From: Sipunculus nudus
Taxonomy: Eukaryota; Annelida; Sipuncula; Golfingiida; Sipunculidae
Length of the DNA: 64,000 bases
NCBI GenBank assembly: GCA_026874595.1
Contig: CM049306.1
Span: 13,541,019-13,605,018, forward strand
Direction of reading: 5' to 3'
A program made the position numbers and the translations under genes. The notes under the pieces are model-generated. The model was not told the origin of the DNA. It was given only the letters and a program-made list of their open reading frames with translations, and searched no databases. Positions 45,774 to 58,900 of the stretch are shown piece by piece (the stretch's first letter is position 1; every line of letters begins with the position of its first letter).

Positions 45774-48700
45774 GCTGGACTGTCCCTGGCTCCGGTCAAA
45801 CCCAAACACGTAACCTGACGCGGCTTGTGTCTCGTTACACCTACGATCTCACCACACCAATAACTGTTCCACTGTGTCGGTATGTGTTGCCCTGGTCTCC
45901 CTGACCTGGCATTGCCTACAGACTTTCCGCATGGGTCGTTCCATTCAACACGGCCCAGTCATCCACCGTATACGACGCATGCCATTCTTGTAATATGAGG
46001 CAAGCGTATATATTGGCGTATATATGAATATGTCGCTACGTGTGGCGGTGATAAGTTTTGGTAAAAGACCTCGGATCACCAGAAACCTACCATAGTGATT
46101 TCTGAGTCATATCCTATATACAGTTGTGAAACTGCGGTCTGCCTCTGTTCGTGTCCTTAAACACAGATCGTGTCTTGTAAACGGAATGTTCGCTTTGTAT
46201 ATATAGGTTTTGTAATGTTGGCTCAAGGGGTCAGGCTGGACATACAGGAAGCGTGTCTGTGCCAACACTTCCTCTTTCTTCTGTTTCCTTATGAATGAAA
46301 CTCGTAACCTTTGCTGACCGAATACAATCAGACAAGTACAATGTACATAACAGTACAAGGATGCGGAGGTAGACTTGGCATGGAAACAGTTTTCGATCTC
46401 CTTCGTTCAGTTGCTTGACCAATGTTTGCAGGAACAGAAAGGAGTAAAAATCTTGTAACCCGACGTGGATTCGCACTTGCTCATCCCTGAACAATGATAG
46501 AACTTATGATTGATGTCACCGAGTATCCATAGCAGCCAGCATGCTTTATTTTCGCAAGAGACAATATCAATATAAAGTGACAAATACTGCATGTGCGCCT
46601 TTATATTAGAGATAATTGTCGTACATGTAAGAATGTTCTTATAAATGTATGTGCCATATATCATTCTAACAAATGATTGCGTAAATCGGATGGCGATCTG
46701 ATATGCTCCGTACCCTGGCAATCGTTGCAAACCGTGTTAGTCCGGTCTTCAATGAATAATCCATCAGATTTGCGGGAAGTATGTGACAGCTGTGGTAAAC
46801 CTAACACATACATTTATTGATTGTAAGACAAACAGCTGCTGTAAAATATCGCTGGAGGTCGCTATGGTTTTATCTTGGTAAACTCATTTTCCAGGACATT
46901 TACTCATTTACTTCGATGTATACATAGATGAGTTTCACCGTTCCCCGATTCGTGATAACTTTTAAAATACTACCATAGTTGTTAAAGTAAAAAGATATGA
47001 TATATAGAAGATAATTTATAAAGAAATACATTTTCTGAAAGCTGCATGGTATAAATCCCTTCGCATAAAAATGTCTTCCATTCCCAAATGATGTTGCATT
47101 CAAATATTCAAGTTTTGTCTAAATTTTGATGTGATTTAAAATTTGATTTAGTGAGAAATAATGCATATTAAATCCAATACCTTTTAAGCAACACATAATT
47201 GTAAGAGCAATACATTGTACTTAGAGTATTTCATTGAAAATTCTGTTGAGAAATTGTAGTTAGAAATAGTCTAAAGTCAACCAGGTACAAATCAGGGTAC
47301 ATACAAGGTATACATATTATACTGCAAATTTCCCATCTTTACCAGATTGCCCTTTATCAATTTTTAAATGGAACTTTGTTTGTGACATGTACAATTCTGA
47401 ATCTTCAATGAGAAAAAAAACAAATCATAATTTAAAAAAAAAATACCCAACAACAGTATTAATCACAAACACTAAATATTGCAAGTTTAAAGCAAGGATT
47501 TGCAGCAAACATTATCTCTTCGCATGCAAGATGGTGTGACATTTTAAAAAGCATGAATTATATGAGGTCTTGAGGCCGTAAAGATATTTTCTTCAGATAC
47601 AAGTATATATACAACTAAGGTTAATAATTCACTGATAATCAATCGTTGCTTGAATGGTATATTTCTCTAATGCTAGGAAACAATTTCAAAGTTAAAGCTT
47701 TATAAAACATAAGGGCTAAAGATGAGAGCGGGTAAGTGTTACGTTAATTTTCCTCATAAAAGTCTCTCAAGTTGTAAACATATCAAATGGCCAAGTAATC
47801 AAGAAGTAAGGTAATTCAAATTTTGGCGTCAGACTCTGAAATCACTCCCATTAATAAGTAATTGTCTAAGCGCAGCAAATTGTTCTTTTATCAGCTTCCG
47901 CAATTGTATTGAGTTACTTCAATTCATATTTCCCTAAAAGAATTACAAATGACTTTTGTCACGCGTGTAACTTTCTTCTTTCAAGTTCTAAAACGCGTAT
48001 TTTCTTTTATTGATGACTTATTTTATAGGCAGTTACAGGCCACTTCAAACAAAGAATCATTTGTTAGTTTGGAGATATTTGTGTATATTAAAAGATGATG
48101 TTACATTGTTAAATTACTGTCAAATATATCACGTTTCTTTGTAAACTGTCAAAACTTTGCTTTGAATTTAAATTCTTCAAATCAATAACATAAACGTTAT
48201 TTACATATAGCATATCTAATAGAGGATATACTGAGGATTTAAAATATGTACATATATCATTGAGGCTAAATTTTATTTTAATATACATTCTAAAACTAAA
48301 CTGAACCAATTAGTTTGACGATATTAAGACCTTAAAGGAACTCTTGCATAATGTGTATACTTTATACTATGGCTTTCTGAATGGGTTCATATAGCATGAC
48401 TGCAACATAAATACAGGTGGCACCATCACACACCCATCATCAAAACTGATTTTGCTTCATGAGATGGATCAACTGTAAAAATGCAAAAGCATTTATTCAA
48501 AACAGTTGTATTCAAGTTATCCTCCGACCCATCTATGTGTGTTATGTTTAAGATGTATTTATTAATTAAACTTCCAAAGGTTCCATGTATATAATCGAAT
48601 GACATGCACGAGGATGCAGCTACATATGTTTACCACTTACCATATTTCCGTATTACTCATCATATATATACATATTGACATGCATGACTGAACGAATGAA

Positions 48701-48904
48701 AACATTCAAGAATTAATATAGAACAGCTCTAAGTACTTATAACAATTAGGAAATCAACATTCAAATGTTGAAAATCAAACTTAATTTATTGATAGAATCA
48801 AGTAATGGAAATAGGCGGATAAAATATAAAATGATTTAATGTAAAAATGGGAAATTTTAATACGCAAGGAAGTTTTTTTTTAAATACCAGAAGCTTTTAA
48901 ATAC
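45774..48904. other. Region upstream of the TRIM-NHL gene
   Basis: It holds the presumed promoter and 5' UTR of the TRIM-NHL gene (45774 to about 46100, GC-balanced) and then unique AT-rich DNA. Overlapping minus-strand ORFs of 83-107 codons at 46107-46730 show no recognised domain. Confidence 0.5.
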
Positions 48905-49094
48905 CAGAAGCGGATGGGGTTCAAGTGGTCCGCCCCCCTTATTTTCTGTCGCCGAAACCTTTTTGGGGATTTCAATATCAATTTTTATGGGCTGGACCCC
49001 CCTTTTCAGATCGGGCGACCTTTTTATGTCTTTACGAGTCCTCCTGGGTTGTACCCCCCCCCCCCTCATTCCCTTAATCCTGGATCCGCCCCTG
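48905..49094. mobile_element. 190-bp TIR element (MITE), GGATCC family copy 2
   Basis: The right end GGATCCGCCCCTG and the degraded left end CAGAAGCGGATGGGG match the ends of 34396-34595. The flanks carry the direct repeat AATAC (48900-48904 and 49095-49099). Like copy 1 it has poly-C inside (about 49054-49066). The left flank phrase TTAAATACCAGAAGC is itself duplicated just upstream. Confidence 0.85.
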
Positions 49095-49571
49095 AATACT
49101 CATCCTGTATATAGTTCTGCCAAAAATTCTTCAATATGAGCTACAAGTCGTCACATGATATTTCATTGCTTTTAACTTATAACTGGATAAATACTATACA
49201 AGTGTGACAATTCTTGTAGTTTAGTTATGGTTTGTATCCGTCCATGCGTTTCTCTGACTTTATATAGAGGTGTAGGCCTACTTTTAAATGCGATTGTTCC
49301 GGTTAATAGTTCTCTTGGTTAAAGTTCAAGGTCAACATTGTGTGTTCATGGCACCAAAATTATATATGAAAAAAAGAGAAACCAGAATTGCCTTGACAGG
49401 ATATATATTAAGTGACTCTGGTTTTAATTGAATTTGCTTGTTGGCATAATCATTGACACCAATACCATATTTTATATGAAATCAGATCATTATGAGCACA
49501 AGCTCATCCTTCCCGCTCATTTGGCCCACTTGTATTTTAGACTTGAAGACTAGTTCAGTTTCATCCCGATT

Positions 49572-49585
49572 ACGACAGAGGGCGC
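49572..49585 (+). promoter_or_regulatory. CTCF-like motif
   Basis: ACGACAGAGGGCGC matches the consensus CCASYAGRKGGCRS at 11 of 14 positions, with a perfect 10-base core. Confidence 0.4.
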
Positions 49586-49960
49586 TTTAATATAACATTC
49601 GGAACACCTCGGCTTAAAAAGGTAGATATTAATAGGTAACACAACAATTAACACATCCATAACAGGTGAACATTTTGCCGCACAGGCCACAAGTACCAGG
49701 ATGGCGCTTTTATATTATGAAGACTGACTAAAATATTTTAATATAAATAGATAACACATCACACCCGTAAATCAATCAGCAATTGTTTTCAACCCCAATT
49801 ATCACATATTTTATTAACAGAGTCAGTTGTGTTGATGGTATTGGGACAGCTGAATATTTTGTAATGTTTGACTCTGAGTTTCGGAAAATGCAGAGACAAT
49901 TGTACAAAAATAACTGAAGCCTTGATTCATAGGGGGCCTAACAGTTCTCTTGATACACAA

Positions 49961-49974
49961 CCGACAGATGTCGC
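49961..49974 (+). promoter_or_regulatory. CTCF-like motif
   Basis: CCGACAGATGTCGC matches the consensus at 11 of 14 positions. Confidence 0.35.
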
Positions 49975-50210
49975 TTCGGTAGCCAATTCGAAAAATAATT
50001 CGAAATTGCTCTCAATTTATGGTGAAATCAGGAAAATTAACCACATTCCCCACAGTCCAAAATCAACGTAAATTTAATATTAAACGCAGTACAGCTCTTT
50101 CCAATGGTGTATTAACAGATAAAATATTCATTGATGGTTGTATATGATATTTCAATATTTGGCTGTTTAAATAATTTTAATTAGACCTATGTATAATTTT
50201 GAGCACCCTT

Positions 50211-50462
50211 GTCTCGTCCAAAGACGCGTTATTCCGATTCGCTCTGCTTCTCTCCATCAACTAGCTGATTGTATCACAGTTGTGGATTCAACAACAATGA
50301 GCAACCGTGCATTGTGAAAGAGCCAGCTTTCTACTCTTCAGTAGGCTCATGTATTTAACTCCCTGGCGGTACCTCAAATACGTTATTCAATCTGTCTTCT
50401 TCCATAAAACTGAAATTTTAAATATATTTTTTTTAATGAGAAAGAAACCCGGCTTCGGTAAA

Positions 50463-50498
<36 letters not shown>

Positions 50499-50747
50499 AC
50501 ACGCTTTTGGGATATTGTCATGTAACGTGAGTTTATCTTATTAAAATGAATGCACTAAAATGGCTTATAAATGTTAGTTTTTGTCATTATGAGTTTTTTA
50601 AGCTTTACATTATACCTAAATTTTATATTTTACACAAAACAGCATTCATGAAAAGTCTTTTATAAAATTTACTGCGGAATCCACAGCTGTGATACAGTTG
50701 AAGGAGAGAAGCAGAGCGAATCGGAATAAAGCGTCTTGGAACGAGAC
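50211..50747. repeat. Long inverted repeat enclosing a poly(A) tract
   Basis: The arms 50211-50289 and 50677-50747 are near-perfect reverse complements (ATTCCGATTCGCTCTGCTTC and its complement lie in the middle). The left arm has an extra 8-bp CTAGCTGA-like insertion. The 390-bp spacer contains about 35 consecutive A residues (50464-50498). It could be a TIR element or a long hairpin. No transposase or clear TSD was seen. Confidence 0.9.
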
Positions 50748-52774
50748 ATTCATTGTATTTTCCCAGAAGACTTATGCCTACAAGTGGCGTCCTTTTGAGT
50801 TAGCACTGGATAGTCTCCTCAAGAAGTATAGGCCCCATTCAATCTGAATGAAATAATCATTCAGTCGACAGATCGAATTCCACTTCCTTTTATAACCTCT
50901 GAGGTTTTGCTGGATGGTAGGAATTAATACCGTATAGACCTAGGCTATATCAGTATATGTTTATCAGTGTTTAGATACTGGTCAGCCGATGACGTTGCCA
51001 TCGCGGGAAGAACAAAATCGACCGCTCTCATGCATTGCCAATATTATATTCAACATGGATAGTGTCCAATTTGTCTGTTATTCTTATTATTAATTGAGTC
51101 AGAATTGCCGAACGTTTTATTATTATGTTTGCCTTGTTTTACCTGTACCCGTAAAACGAATTCCATCAGTTCAGCAAATACATGTTAAAGAAACTAAATA
51201 AAACTTTCTCAGTTCATCGTATTTTAAACTTGAATTAGTTGTCTGTATGAAAACCCTCGCCTGGAAAAGCAAACAACTGACAGGTGTCAAAGCAAAAATT
51301 CAACAGCCAATCAGAGGTCACGTACCATTTGTGACACCATACCAAACAAGATGCTTTGGTGACAGACCCACCGCGATCGTTCAATTCCTTTTTGAGGCCG
51401 ATTTCAGGTGACTGATTGATTATAATTTTATTCATAATGAAGATGAACATAGTATGAATATGTAGTAAAAGTAATGATGGAGTATTACACAGCGGTGATT
51501 ATTTGGGAGCAGAATGCTTTGCTGTTGTCAGACCTAATTTCACTTTTTATCGCCCGTTTGACAGGCACAGACATGATAAATTACTAAAAACCGTAGTTAC
51601 ATATCCATATCAATATGTTTTAATGACTAGTATATGATGGAGTACATCAACCAAGCACTGGCCAGCATAATAATTCAAGTTAAAGTAAAGGTCATTGGGG
51701 AGTAACTTTATAATTATAATTATGATATTCAATAAAGAACTGGATGCATTTCACACTTCAGATCAGAATAATACACAATAGGTAAAACCAAGGTGCTATA
51801 TTTACCAAAATAAAAAAAGAGTAAATATGAGTATATATATAGAGGGAAGTATAAGAATCAGAGAGGATCCAGAATCTTCCTGAGGAAAAATGAGAATCTA
51901 GACATGGCATGGAGCGAATGTAGAATCACTCGCGCACTGTCTTGACCAGCTGTGTGTGTATAAGGACGGACATAATGGTGATAAGAATTAATGCATGAAG
52001 AAGTAAGAGGCAGTTGAAAATAAGTAAGGAATTTAAGAAAGAAGAAGATGGTTATAAAAATGGTTTCTGTTCATACAAGTGTCATGCTTGATTCATAGAG
52101 GTGTGCAAGTTATTCTGCATTCGTGCCCATGGGGTGAAATGATTCCCATTCTTCCCAGGAAAAATGAGAATTCTCAATCTTCCCAGGATAAATGAAAAAT
52201 TCCAGTCTAGAATTTGCTGTTATTTGTGCCAGATGTCTCTATTCCTATTACTGCTCACTGGTAACTGAGGGGATTAAATCGGGGGGTTTTAGGGGGCAGG
52301 GGAAGCTGTCTTTGTAATCAAGATTGCAGACATCTAGTTTTGACATGATAATTAAAATGTACAAATATAAAAGAGGGAATATCATTCCATTTCTAATTCA
52401 AGACAAAGTAAAACCAGTGTATTGGTAAAATGAAATCATATTTTATTTCACTAATTGTTCATATGATCATGTCACATCAAATTCCACAGGCAAAAAAGGA
52501 TTCAAAATATTTTATGGCATTTTAACAGTTTATTAATGAAACAACTAAACATAATTTTATTAATTTAAATATCTGACTTTTTAAGAATGAAAAGCAGTCA
52601 GTGCATACTAGGTATTCAGATATGATGTGCTCTTATTGCCACCACCTATAAATGTTGTGTGCATGATGGCAGGATAATATCACATCTGTAACAGTGTATT
52701 TACACCTGAATAGTATAATATTTTAATGAATAGCAATTGCTCATCACAGAGGAAGACTTTGTTATATTCAGCAG
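50748..52774. other. Intergenic DNA upstream of the MAP9-like gene
   Basis: Unique AT-rich sequence. Near 51860-52210 the phrase CCAGGA-AAATGAGAAT recurs imperfectly (about 51880, 52155, 52180). A non-coding first exon and promoter of the next gene should lie in or beyond this stretch but were not identified. Confidence 0.45.
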
Positions 52775-52938
52775 AATGAGTCTGTCATTTGAGAGCTCCT
52801 ATGGGCAGCCCCTCAAAACCAAAGGGACAGGTAAAACCTCATTCCAGCGAGAGCTAGAAAATAAGATGAAGGAACGCAAGGCAAAGGGTTTAGCTGCTGA
52901 CATCACTGAAAGTGAAGATGATCTTGCCAGTGACGATG
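52775..52938 (+). CDS. MAP9-like gene, first coding exon
   Basis: The acceptor ATTCAGCAG|A lies one base before the ATG at 52776, so the 5' UTR continues in an upstream exon. The exon encodes 54 residues, MSLSFESSYGQP to DLASDD, plus one base. The donor is GATG|GTAAAC. Confidence 0.85.
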
Positions 52939-55900
52939 GTAAACTGCTCTCCGATGCTATAAATCATTCATAAACTTAACCACTAAACATGTAGAGATGT
53001 AGTTATCACTGAAAATACTTATTACTAACTTACATCATTAAAAGAAATATCCAGATGCATTATATTTATATGAACTGATTATAAGATTCTCCCTGATTTA
53101 ATCAGTTACCTTCTGTCTGTTTACTAAAGTAGGGCTCTTTGAGCTTCTGTATAATTATTTGTTCTTTATTGGTAACAAAATTATAGATTTACATTTCTAT
53201 TTGTTTTTAATTGATTCAAAGTAGTTGAAATCCTTTAAATATGATTAGTATGAACTGGATGAGGCAGCAATAAACACATATAGATTTGATAAAGGGAAAA
53301 TCTGTTTCAAAGCATATTGTTTTTGTACATGATGTCTTGCAAACTTCCTTTTTTTATAGAGCTTTTGTCAGAATTCAACATGACAAGTAAGGGTGGTGGT
53401 TCTAAAAGGGGTGCTACCTGGCAGCCTCAAGGTGGCCAAAGGACACCAGTATACACAAAGCGTCAGACTCAGCCAAGCAATAGTCTCAGACAGTCTCCTC
53501 TCAGTGATCGGAGATCTCCACTGTCCTCAGCAAGAGGAAAATCCCCCAGCACTGACATAAAAGGAAGGGGGAATAAATCTACAGATTCATCCCCTAGACT
53601 ATCCAAAGAAGATTTGTTGTTTGGTAATAAAAGGTTAACTGGTGGTCTTGATAATGATATATCAGATGAGGATGAAGATATGGGGAGATCTGATCCCCTG
53701 CTGAAGACTATAAAAAAACCAATGGGTGGAGGACCCAGCACATGGGGTCAGCCCAGCTACAGCAGAGATGGCAAGAAGTCACCAGGAGCGAAGTAAGTCA
53801 TCTGTCTGGCCAAGTAACAGTTTTGAGGTTTTCATGTCGTATGGTCTCTTCATGTCCTGTTCAGTATCAAGGGAATAGTAGGGTACATGATAGGTTTACT
53901 AGAAGTAGATCGCAGTAACAAGCCTTCAGTCAGGACTGGGAAACTATGTATAATATGAAGTTATTAAACAGGAGTATTAAGGTGCAACCTTGGTATGCTT
54001 AAATGAATGTTAGAGTGGTGTAAATATTACAGTTTCAGCCCTGTCAAAGATCATGAAATTCATTTAATGCAAAAGTTACTTATTTAGTGATACCTATTTA
54101 GCTTATTGTTGATTATATATTTTTGTTATTTTGGTGACAAAGAACAGGCCGATTAACCGATTATGTGGATGGATTTTGTTAACTTATCCTTAATATCATG
54201 ATGCCTTATTGTTAGTGCGATATCATGATATTATCCACCACATGTAGGTGCTGTGTTGCAGAGAGCTATTAGTAATTATCAGAAACCTGCAAGATGATAC
54301 ATAAGATGTTATTAAAATCAGCATGATGTAGTTTCAATGTTTACTGTATATAGTTTAGTTATATAGAAAATATACATTGAAAAAAAGAGCACAGTTGTTT
54401 TGACTAAATACTTAATTTGATTGATTTGTTATGTTAAACTCCAAATGAGTATTCCTGTTTTCAGTGGCTGATTGTACCATGGTGTTTAGGACATAGTTTT
54501 TTAGCTCAGCTGACTCTAAGTCATCTGAGCTATAGCGATCACTCTTTGTCCGTCGTCCCTCCGGCAATCCAGCCGTCTGTCCGTTAACAAAATCGTAACC
54601 ACTGGACCTGGAATCTTCTAACTTTACATCCAGAGAGGTCCATGAAAAGTCTTCTTGGAAACCTGGAATTTGGTCTCTGTTACCCATATTCTTCCAGTTA
54701 TGCGGCTCCAAAGTACCCCCCCCCCCCCCCCCCGGAATAATGAAAAATCTGATACAAAAGATCAAGTATCTGAACAACTAAAGCATTGATCACCATGATT
54801 CTTTGCATGGATATTAATCATGGAGTGTTTCATCAGTTTCTTCAGACTGGTGGAGCCACCTGTATTTTATCGATTTTTTTACAATTTTTTTTTCTCTATT
54901 TTTGAGACCTCAAAAGATGCTGTCATCTGTATACAGGGCACAAATCGTAACCTCTGGACCTGAAATCTTCTCACTTTACATCAGAGAGGTCCATGAAAAG
55001 TCTTCTTGGAAACCTGGAATTTGGTCTCTGTTACCCATATTCTTCCAGTTATGGGGCTCCAAAGTACCCCCCAGTATCTGTATCAAGTATCTGAACAACT
55101 AATGCATTGATCACCATGATTCTTTGCATGGATATTGATCATGGGGTGTTACATCAGTTTTTGCCAACTGGTGGCACCACCTGTATTTTTTTATTTTTTA
55201 CGATTTTTTTTCTCTATTTTTGAGATCTTAAAAGATGATGTCATCTGATAATAGGGCTTAAATTGTTATGACTAGACCTAGAATCTTCTTTCTTGACATG
55301 CTGGGAGGCCCATGAAATGTCTCCTTGGAAACCTGAAATTAGGTCTCTGTCAGCCATATTGTCCGAGCTATGAGGCTCAGAAGTACCCCCAGAATAATTG
55401 AAAATTTGATACCAAAGTAGGGCACAAAGCATAACCAAGGGGCCAAAAATCTTCTGACTTGACATCCTGAGAGTTCCTCAAAAGTTCTCCCCAGAAACCT
55501 GAAATTGGGTCACAGTGACCAATATTCTCAGAGTTTTGGGATATGTTTGAGCACCCCAGAAATAATGCGAAATACACACAAATTGCCAGATTCCTCATGA
55601 AAAGCTGGTTGGATTGTCATCAGATTTGTTGTGCTGATGGGTCTTGATGAACTTAAGCTAATATGCATGAACAATGATGTCACCTATCTTAATTGGTTAT
55701 CTGTGCAAGGACATATTATCAACATGTCAGTTGGCTGAGCATCATGACCCAAGGGTCACTTGTTTCAGAAGTGACTTGTTCAGGGATAGATCAGCTTAGG
55801 TATATTTTCATCATACCCTTTCTTGATGTACCTTTCTAATGATTTAGTCATGTGTGCCTGAATTATCAGACTGATGTATAGTTGTCAAGCCTGTATGTTT

Positions 55901-58900
55901 GTCAGGAATGGAAAAATCAGATTTATGAAATACAATCACATGTACTGTTAGATGCAAATCTGTAATCCTATAAAAAGATGTTATTTGATCTGCTTGGAGT
56001 ACTGTTATGTCTTTATATTATGTCAACTCTAGGAAAGGGAGTCCCAGAGAATTGGAAGATATATCTCCTAGACAAGGTGACCGACATTCCTGGCAGCCCC
56101 CAAACATGCGCAAAGCAAGTCTTTATGATGATAAAAAGGAAGAGCAGAGAGAACAAAGGTCTAAAAGCCCAGGTAAGAGATAATGCTTCTCATGCAGAAT
56201 GGTTCTGCCCTGCAAAAAATCATCAATTTTGTGAAAAAAAATTATGAAAATTGCATACACCATTACGCATATAAAATGGAATATTGACATTTACAAGCAA
56301 ATATAAACTTTACCTCACTCATTAATGATGAAATATTTCAAATCATGACGGGCTTCAAGTGACATGCAACAACCAGATCATTGATGAAATTACACTGGTA
56401 AATCAAGGCCTGAGAAATTCACAAAGATAACATTCTTGTGAAAAGTGGGACCTAATTGATTTTATGAAAATGGAATACTGCTAAATTGCCTCTTTAATGT
56501 TATTCAGTTTTGGTTCCAGGAAGCCCGCTCCTTGGCACACTACAAATGGATTTCTGTACCCTTTCATTCATGTTCATTAATGTAGTTGGTTTTAAGGAGC
56601 CAGATGAAAAGAAGGAACCATATGAGAAGAAAGATATTTTTTAAAAAGTGCTTCATTGTGAAAGAGATTTGTTTATGGTTATACCTATTTAGTTCCTATC
56701 TGTATTGTGGAATTAATAGGTATGAAAGGGAGACGTACGCCCACAGATCTGGACTCCATCGAGGAGGGTCAGGAGGAGCCCCCGCAGGCACGACCAAGAC
56801 TGAAAGGACAGCTGCTGAGGCAGGAGGAGGACAGGTCTGTTACATAACACACCCTACCTTACATCACAGGTGTTTCAGTTAAATTTACAGAAATGCTTCA
56901 TCATTACATCACAGGTGTATCAGTTAAATTTACAGAAATGCTTCATCATTACATCACAGGTGTTTCAGTTAAATTTACAGAAATGCTTCATCATTTCATC
57001 ACAGGTGTATCAGTTAAATTTACAGAAATGCTTCATCATTACATCACAGGTGTTTCAGTTAAATTTACAGAAATGCTTCATCACTACATCACAGGTGTAT
57101 CAGTTAAATTTACAGAATGCTTCATCATTACATCACAGGTGTTTCAGTTAGATTTACAGAAATGCCTCATCATTACATCACAGGTGTTTCAGTTAAATTT
57201 ACAGAAATGCTTCATCATTACATCACAGGTGTTTCAGTTAAATTTACAGAAATGCTTCATCATTACATCACAGGTGTTCCAGTTAAATTTACAGAAATGC
57301 TTCATCATTACATCACAGGTGTTTCAGTTAAATTTACAGAAATGCTTCATCACTACATCACAGGTGTATCAGTTAAATTTACAGAATGCTTCATCATTAC
57401 ATCACAGGTGTTTCAGTTAGATTTACAGAAATGCCTCATAATTACATCACAGGTGTTTCAGTTAAATTTACAGAAATGCTTCATCATTACATCACAGGTG
57501 TTTCAGTTAAATTCACAGAAATGCCTCATCATTAAATCACAGGTGTATCAGTTAAATTTACAGAAATGCTTCGTCATTACATCACAGGTGTTCCAGTTAA
57601 ATTTACAGCTATGCTTCATCATTACATAACAGGTGTTCCAGTTAAATTTACAGAAATGCTTCATAATTACATCACAGGTGTTTCAGTTAAATTTACAGAA
57701 ATGCTTCATCATTACATCACAGGTGTTCCAGTTAAATTTACAGAAATGCTTCATCATTACATCACAGGTGTTTCAGTTAAATTTACAGAAATGCTTCATC
57801 ATTACATCACAGGTGTATCAGTTAAATTTACAGAAATGCTTCATCATTACATCACAGGTTTTTCAGTTAAATTTACAGAAATGCTTCATCACTACATCAC
57901 AGGTGTATCAGTTAAATTTAGAGAATGCTTCATCATTACATCACAGGTGTTTCAGTTAGATTTACAGAAATGCCTCATCATTACATCACAGGTGTTTCAG
58001 TTAAATTTACAGAAATGCTTCATCATTACATCACAGGTGTTTCAGTTAAATTTACAGAAATGCCTCATCATTAAATCACAGGTGTATCAGTTAAATTTAC
58101 AGAAATGCTTCGTCATTACATCACAGGTGTTCCAGTTAAATTTACAGCTATGCTTCATCATTACATAACAGGTGTTCCAGTTAAATTTACAGAAATGCTT
58201 CATAATTACATCACAGGTGTTTCAGTTAAATTTACAGAAATACTTCATCATTACATCACAGGTGTTTCAGTTAAATTTACAGAAATGCTTCATCATTACA
58301 TCACAGGTGTTCCAGTTAAATTTACAGAAATGCTTCATCATTACATCACAGGTGTTCCAGATAAATTTACAGAAATGCTTAATCATTACATCCCAGGTGT
58401 TTCAGTTAAAGTTACAGAAATGCTTCATCATTACATCACAGGTGTTTCAGTTACAGGTGTACAGAATAACAGTCTATATCTGTCATGAGTCACAGCTTCA
58501 TTTGGAGAATGAAAAATTTTATTTGTCCTTATTACTCAACAGTTGTTTTTCTTATAAATATGTACATGGATGCAAATTTTGGGCACCTGCTGACAAATCT
58601 TTGTGTATTGTTCAATAAATCATTTTTCAAATGTTATTAAATTTTTGTTTTTATCTGTAAATTTAATTTCAGATTGCTGTGTAATGAACAAATGAAGTAT
58701 GATCATATGATTTATAAATTATTCCAGTATGCATGCTTCCTTGAACATTTAACTCCTGCAGTATAAGATATATTTTCCCATACAACCTTGCCTCTTTATT
58801 CTGGCATTGTGCTAGAATGCAGAGTTGTTCTCATGGAACACTTAAACTTTGGAAACAAAATGCAGCTTTGTTTCATAGAAAAACATATTTTTGTCTGGAT

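Larger units (their letters stand above)
49095..50210. other. Intergenic DNA, two CTCF-like motifs
   Basis: Unique sequence with no gene. GACAGAGGGCGC at 49572-49585 and GACAGATGTCGC at 49961-49974 resemble CTCF cores. Confidence 0.5.

Noticed and set aside
45774-45809. 12-codon N-terminal extension of the TRIM-NHL frame
   Set aside because: It begins at GTG, which is not a normal start for a eukaryotic nuclear gene. The ATG at 45773 has A at -3.
46107-46730. Three overlapping minus-strand ORFs upstream of the TRIM-NHL gene
   Set aside because: They show no recognised motif, no shared frame and no convincing splice sites linking them to each other or to the TRIM-NHL exon.
52737-52775. Upstream start of the first MAP9-like exon at 52737
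   Set aside because: That codon is TTG, and a good acceptor (ATTCAGCAG) lies between it and the ATG at 52776.
54412-55598. Minus- and plus-strand ORFs (66-121 codons) with shared peptides
   Set aside because: They are shadows of the four-module dispersed repeat in the intron.
56586-56650. Additional MAP9-like exon reading EPDEKKEPYEKKD
   Set aside because: It is attractive in composition, but the frame imposed by exon 3 hits a stop there and no GT donor follows. The 56172 to 56720 junction is phase-compatible without it.
56859-58455. CRISPR-like array
   Set aside because: The whole 45-bp unit repeats without unique spacers, and the context is a eukaryotic intron. It is a minisatellite.
56870-58618. 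Open frames of 93-200 codons with 15-residue repeats (MLHHYITGVSVKFTE and QLNLQKCFIITSQVF types)
   Set aside because: They follow from a 45-bp tandem unit without stops in two frames. They lie within an intron defined by phase-matched exons, and the array has no start or end typical of a gene.
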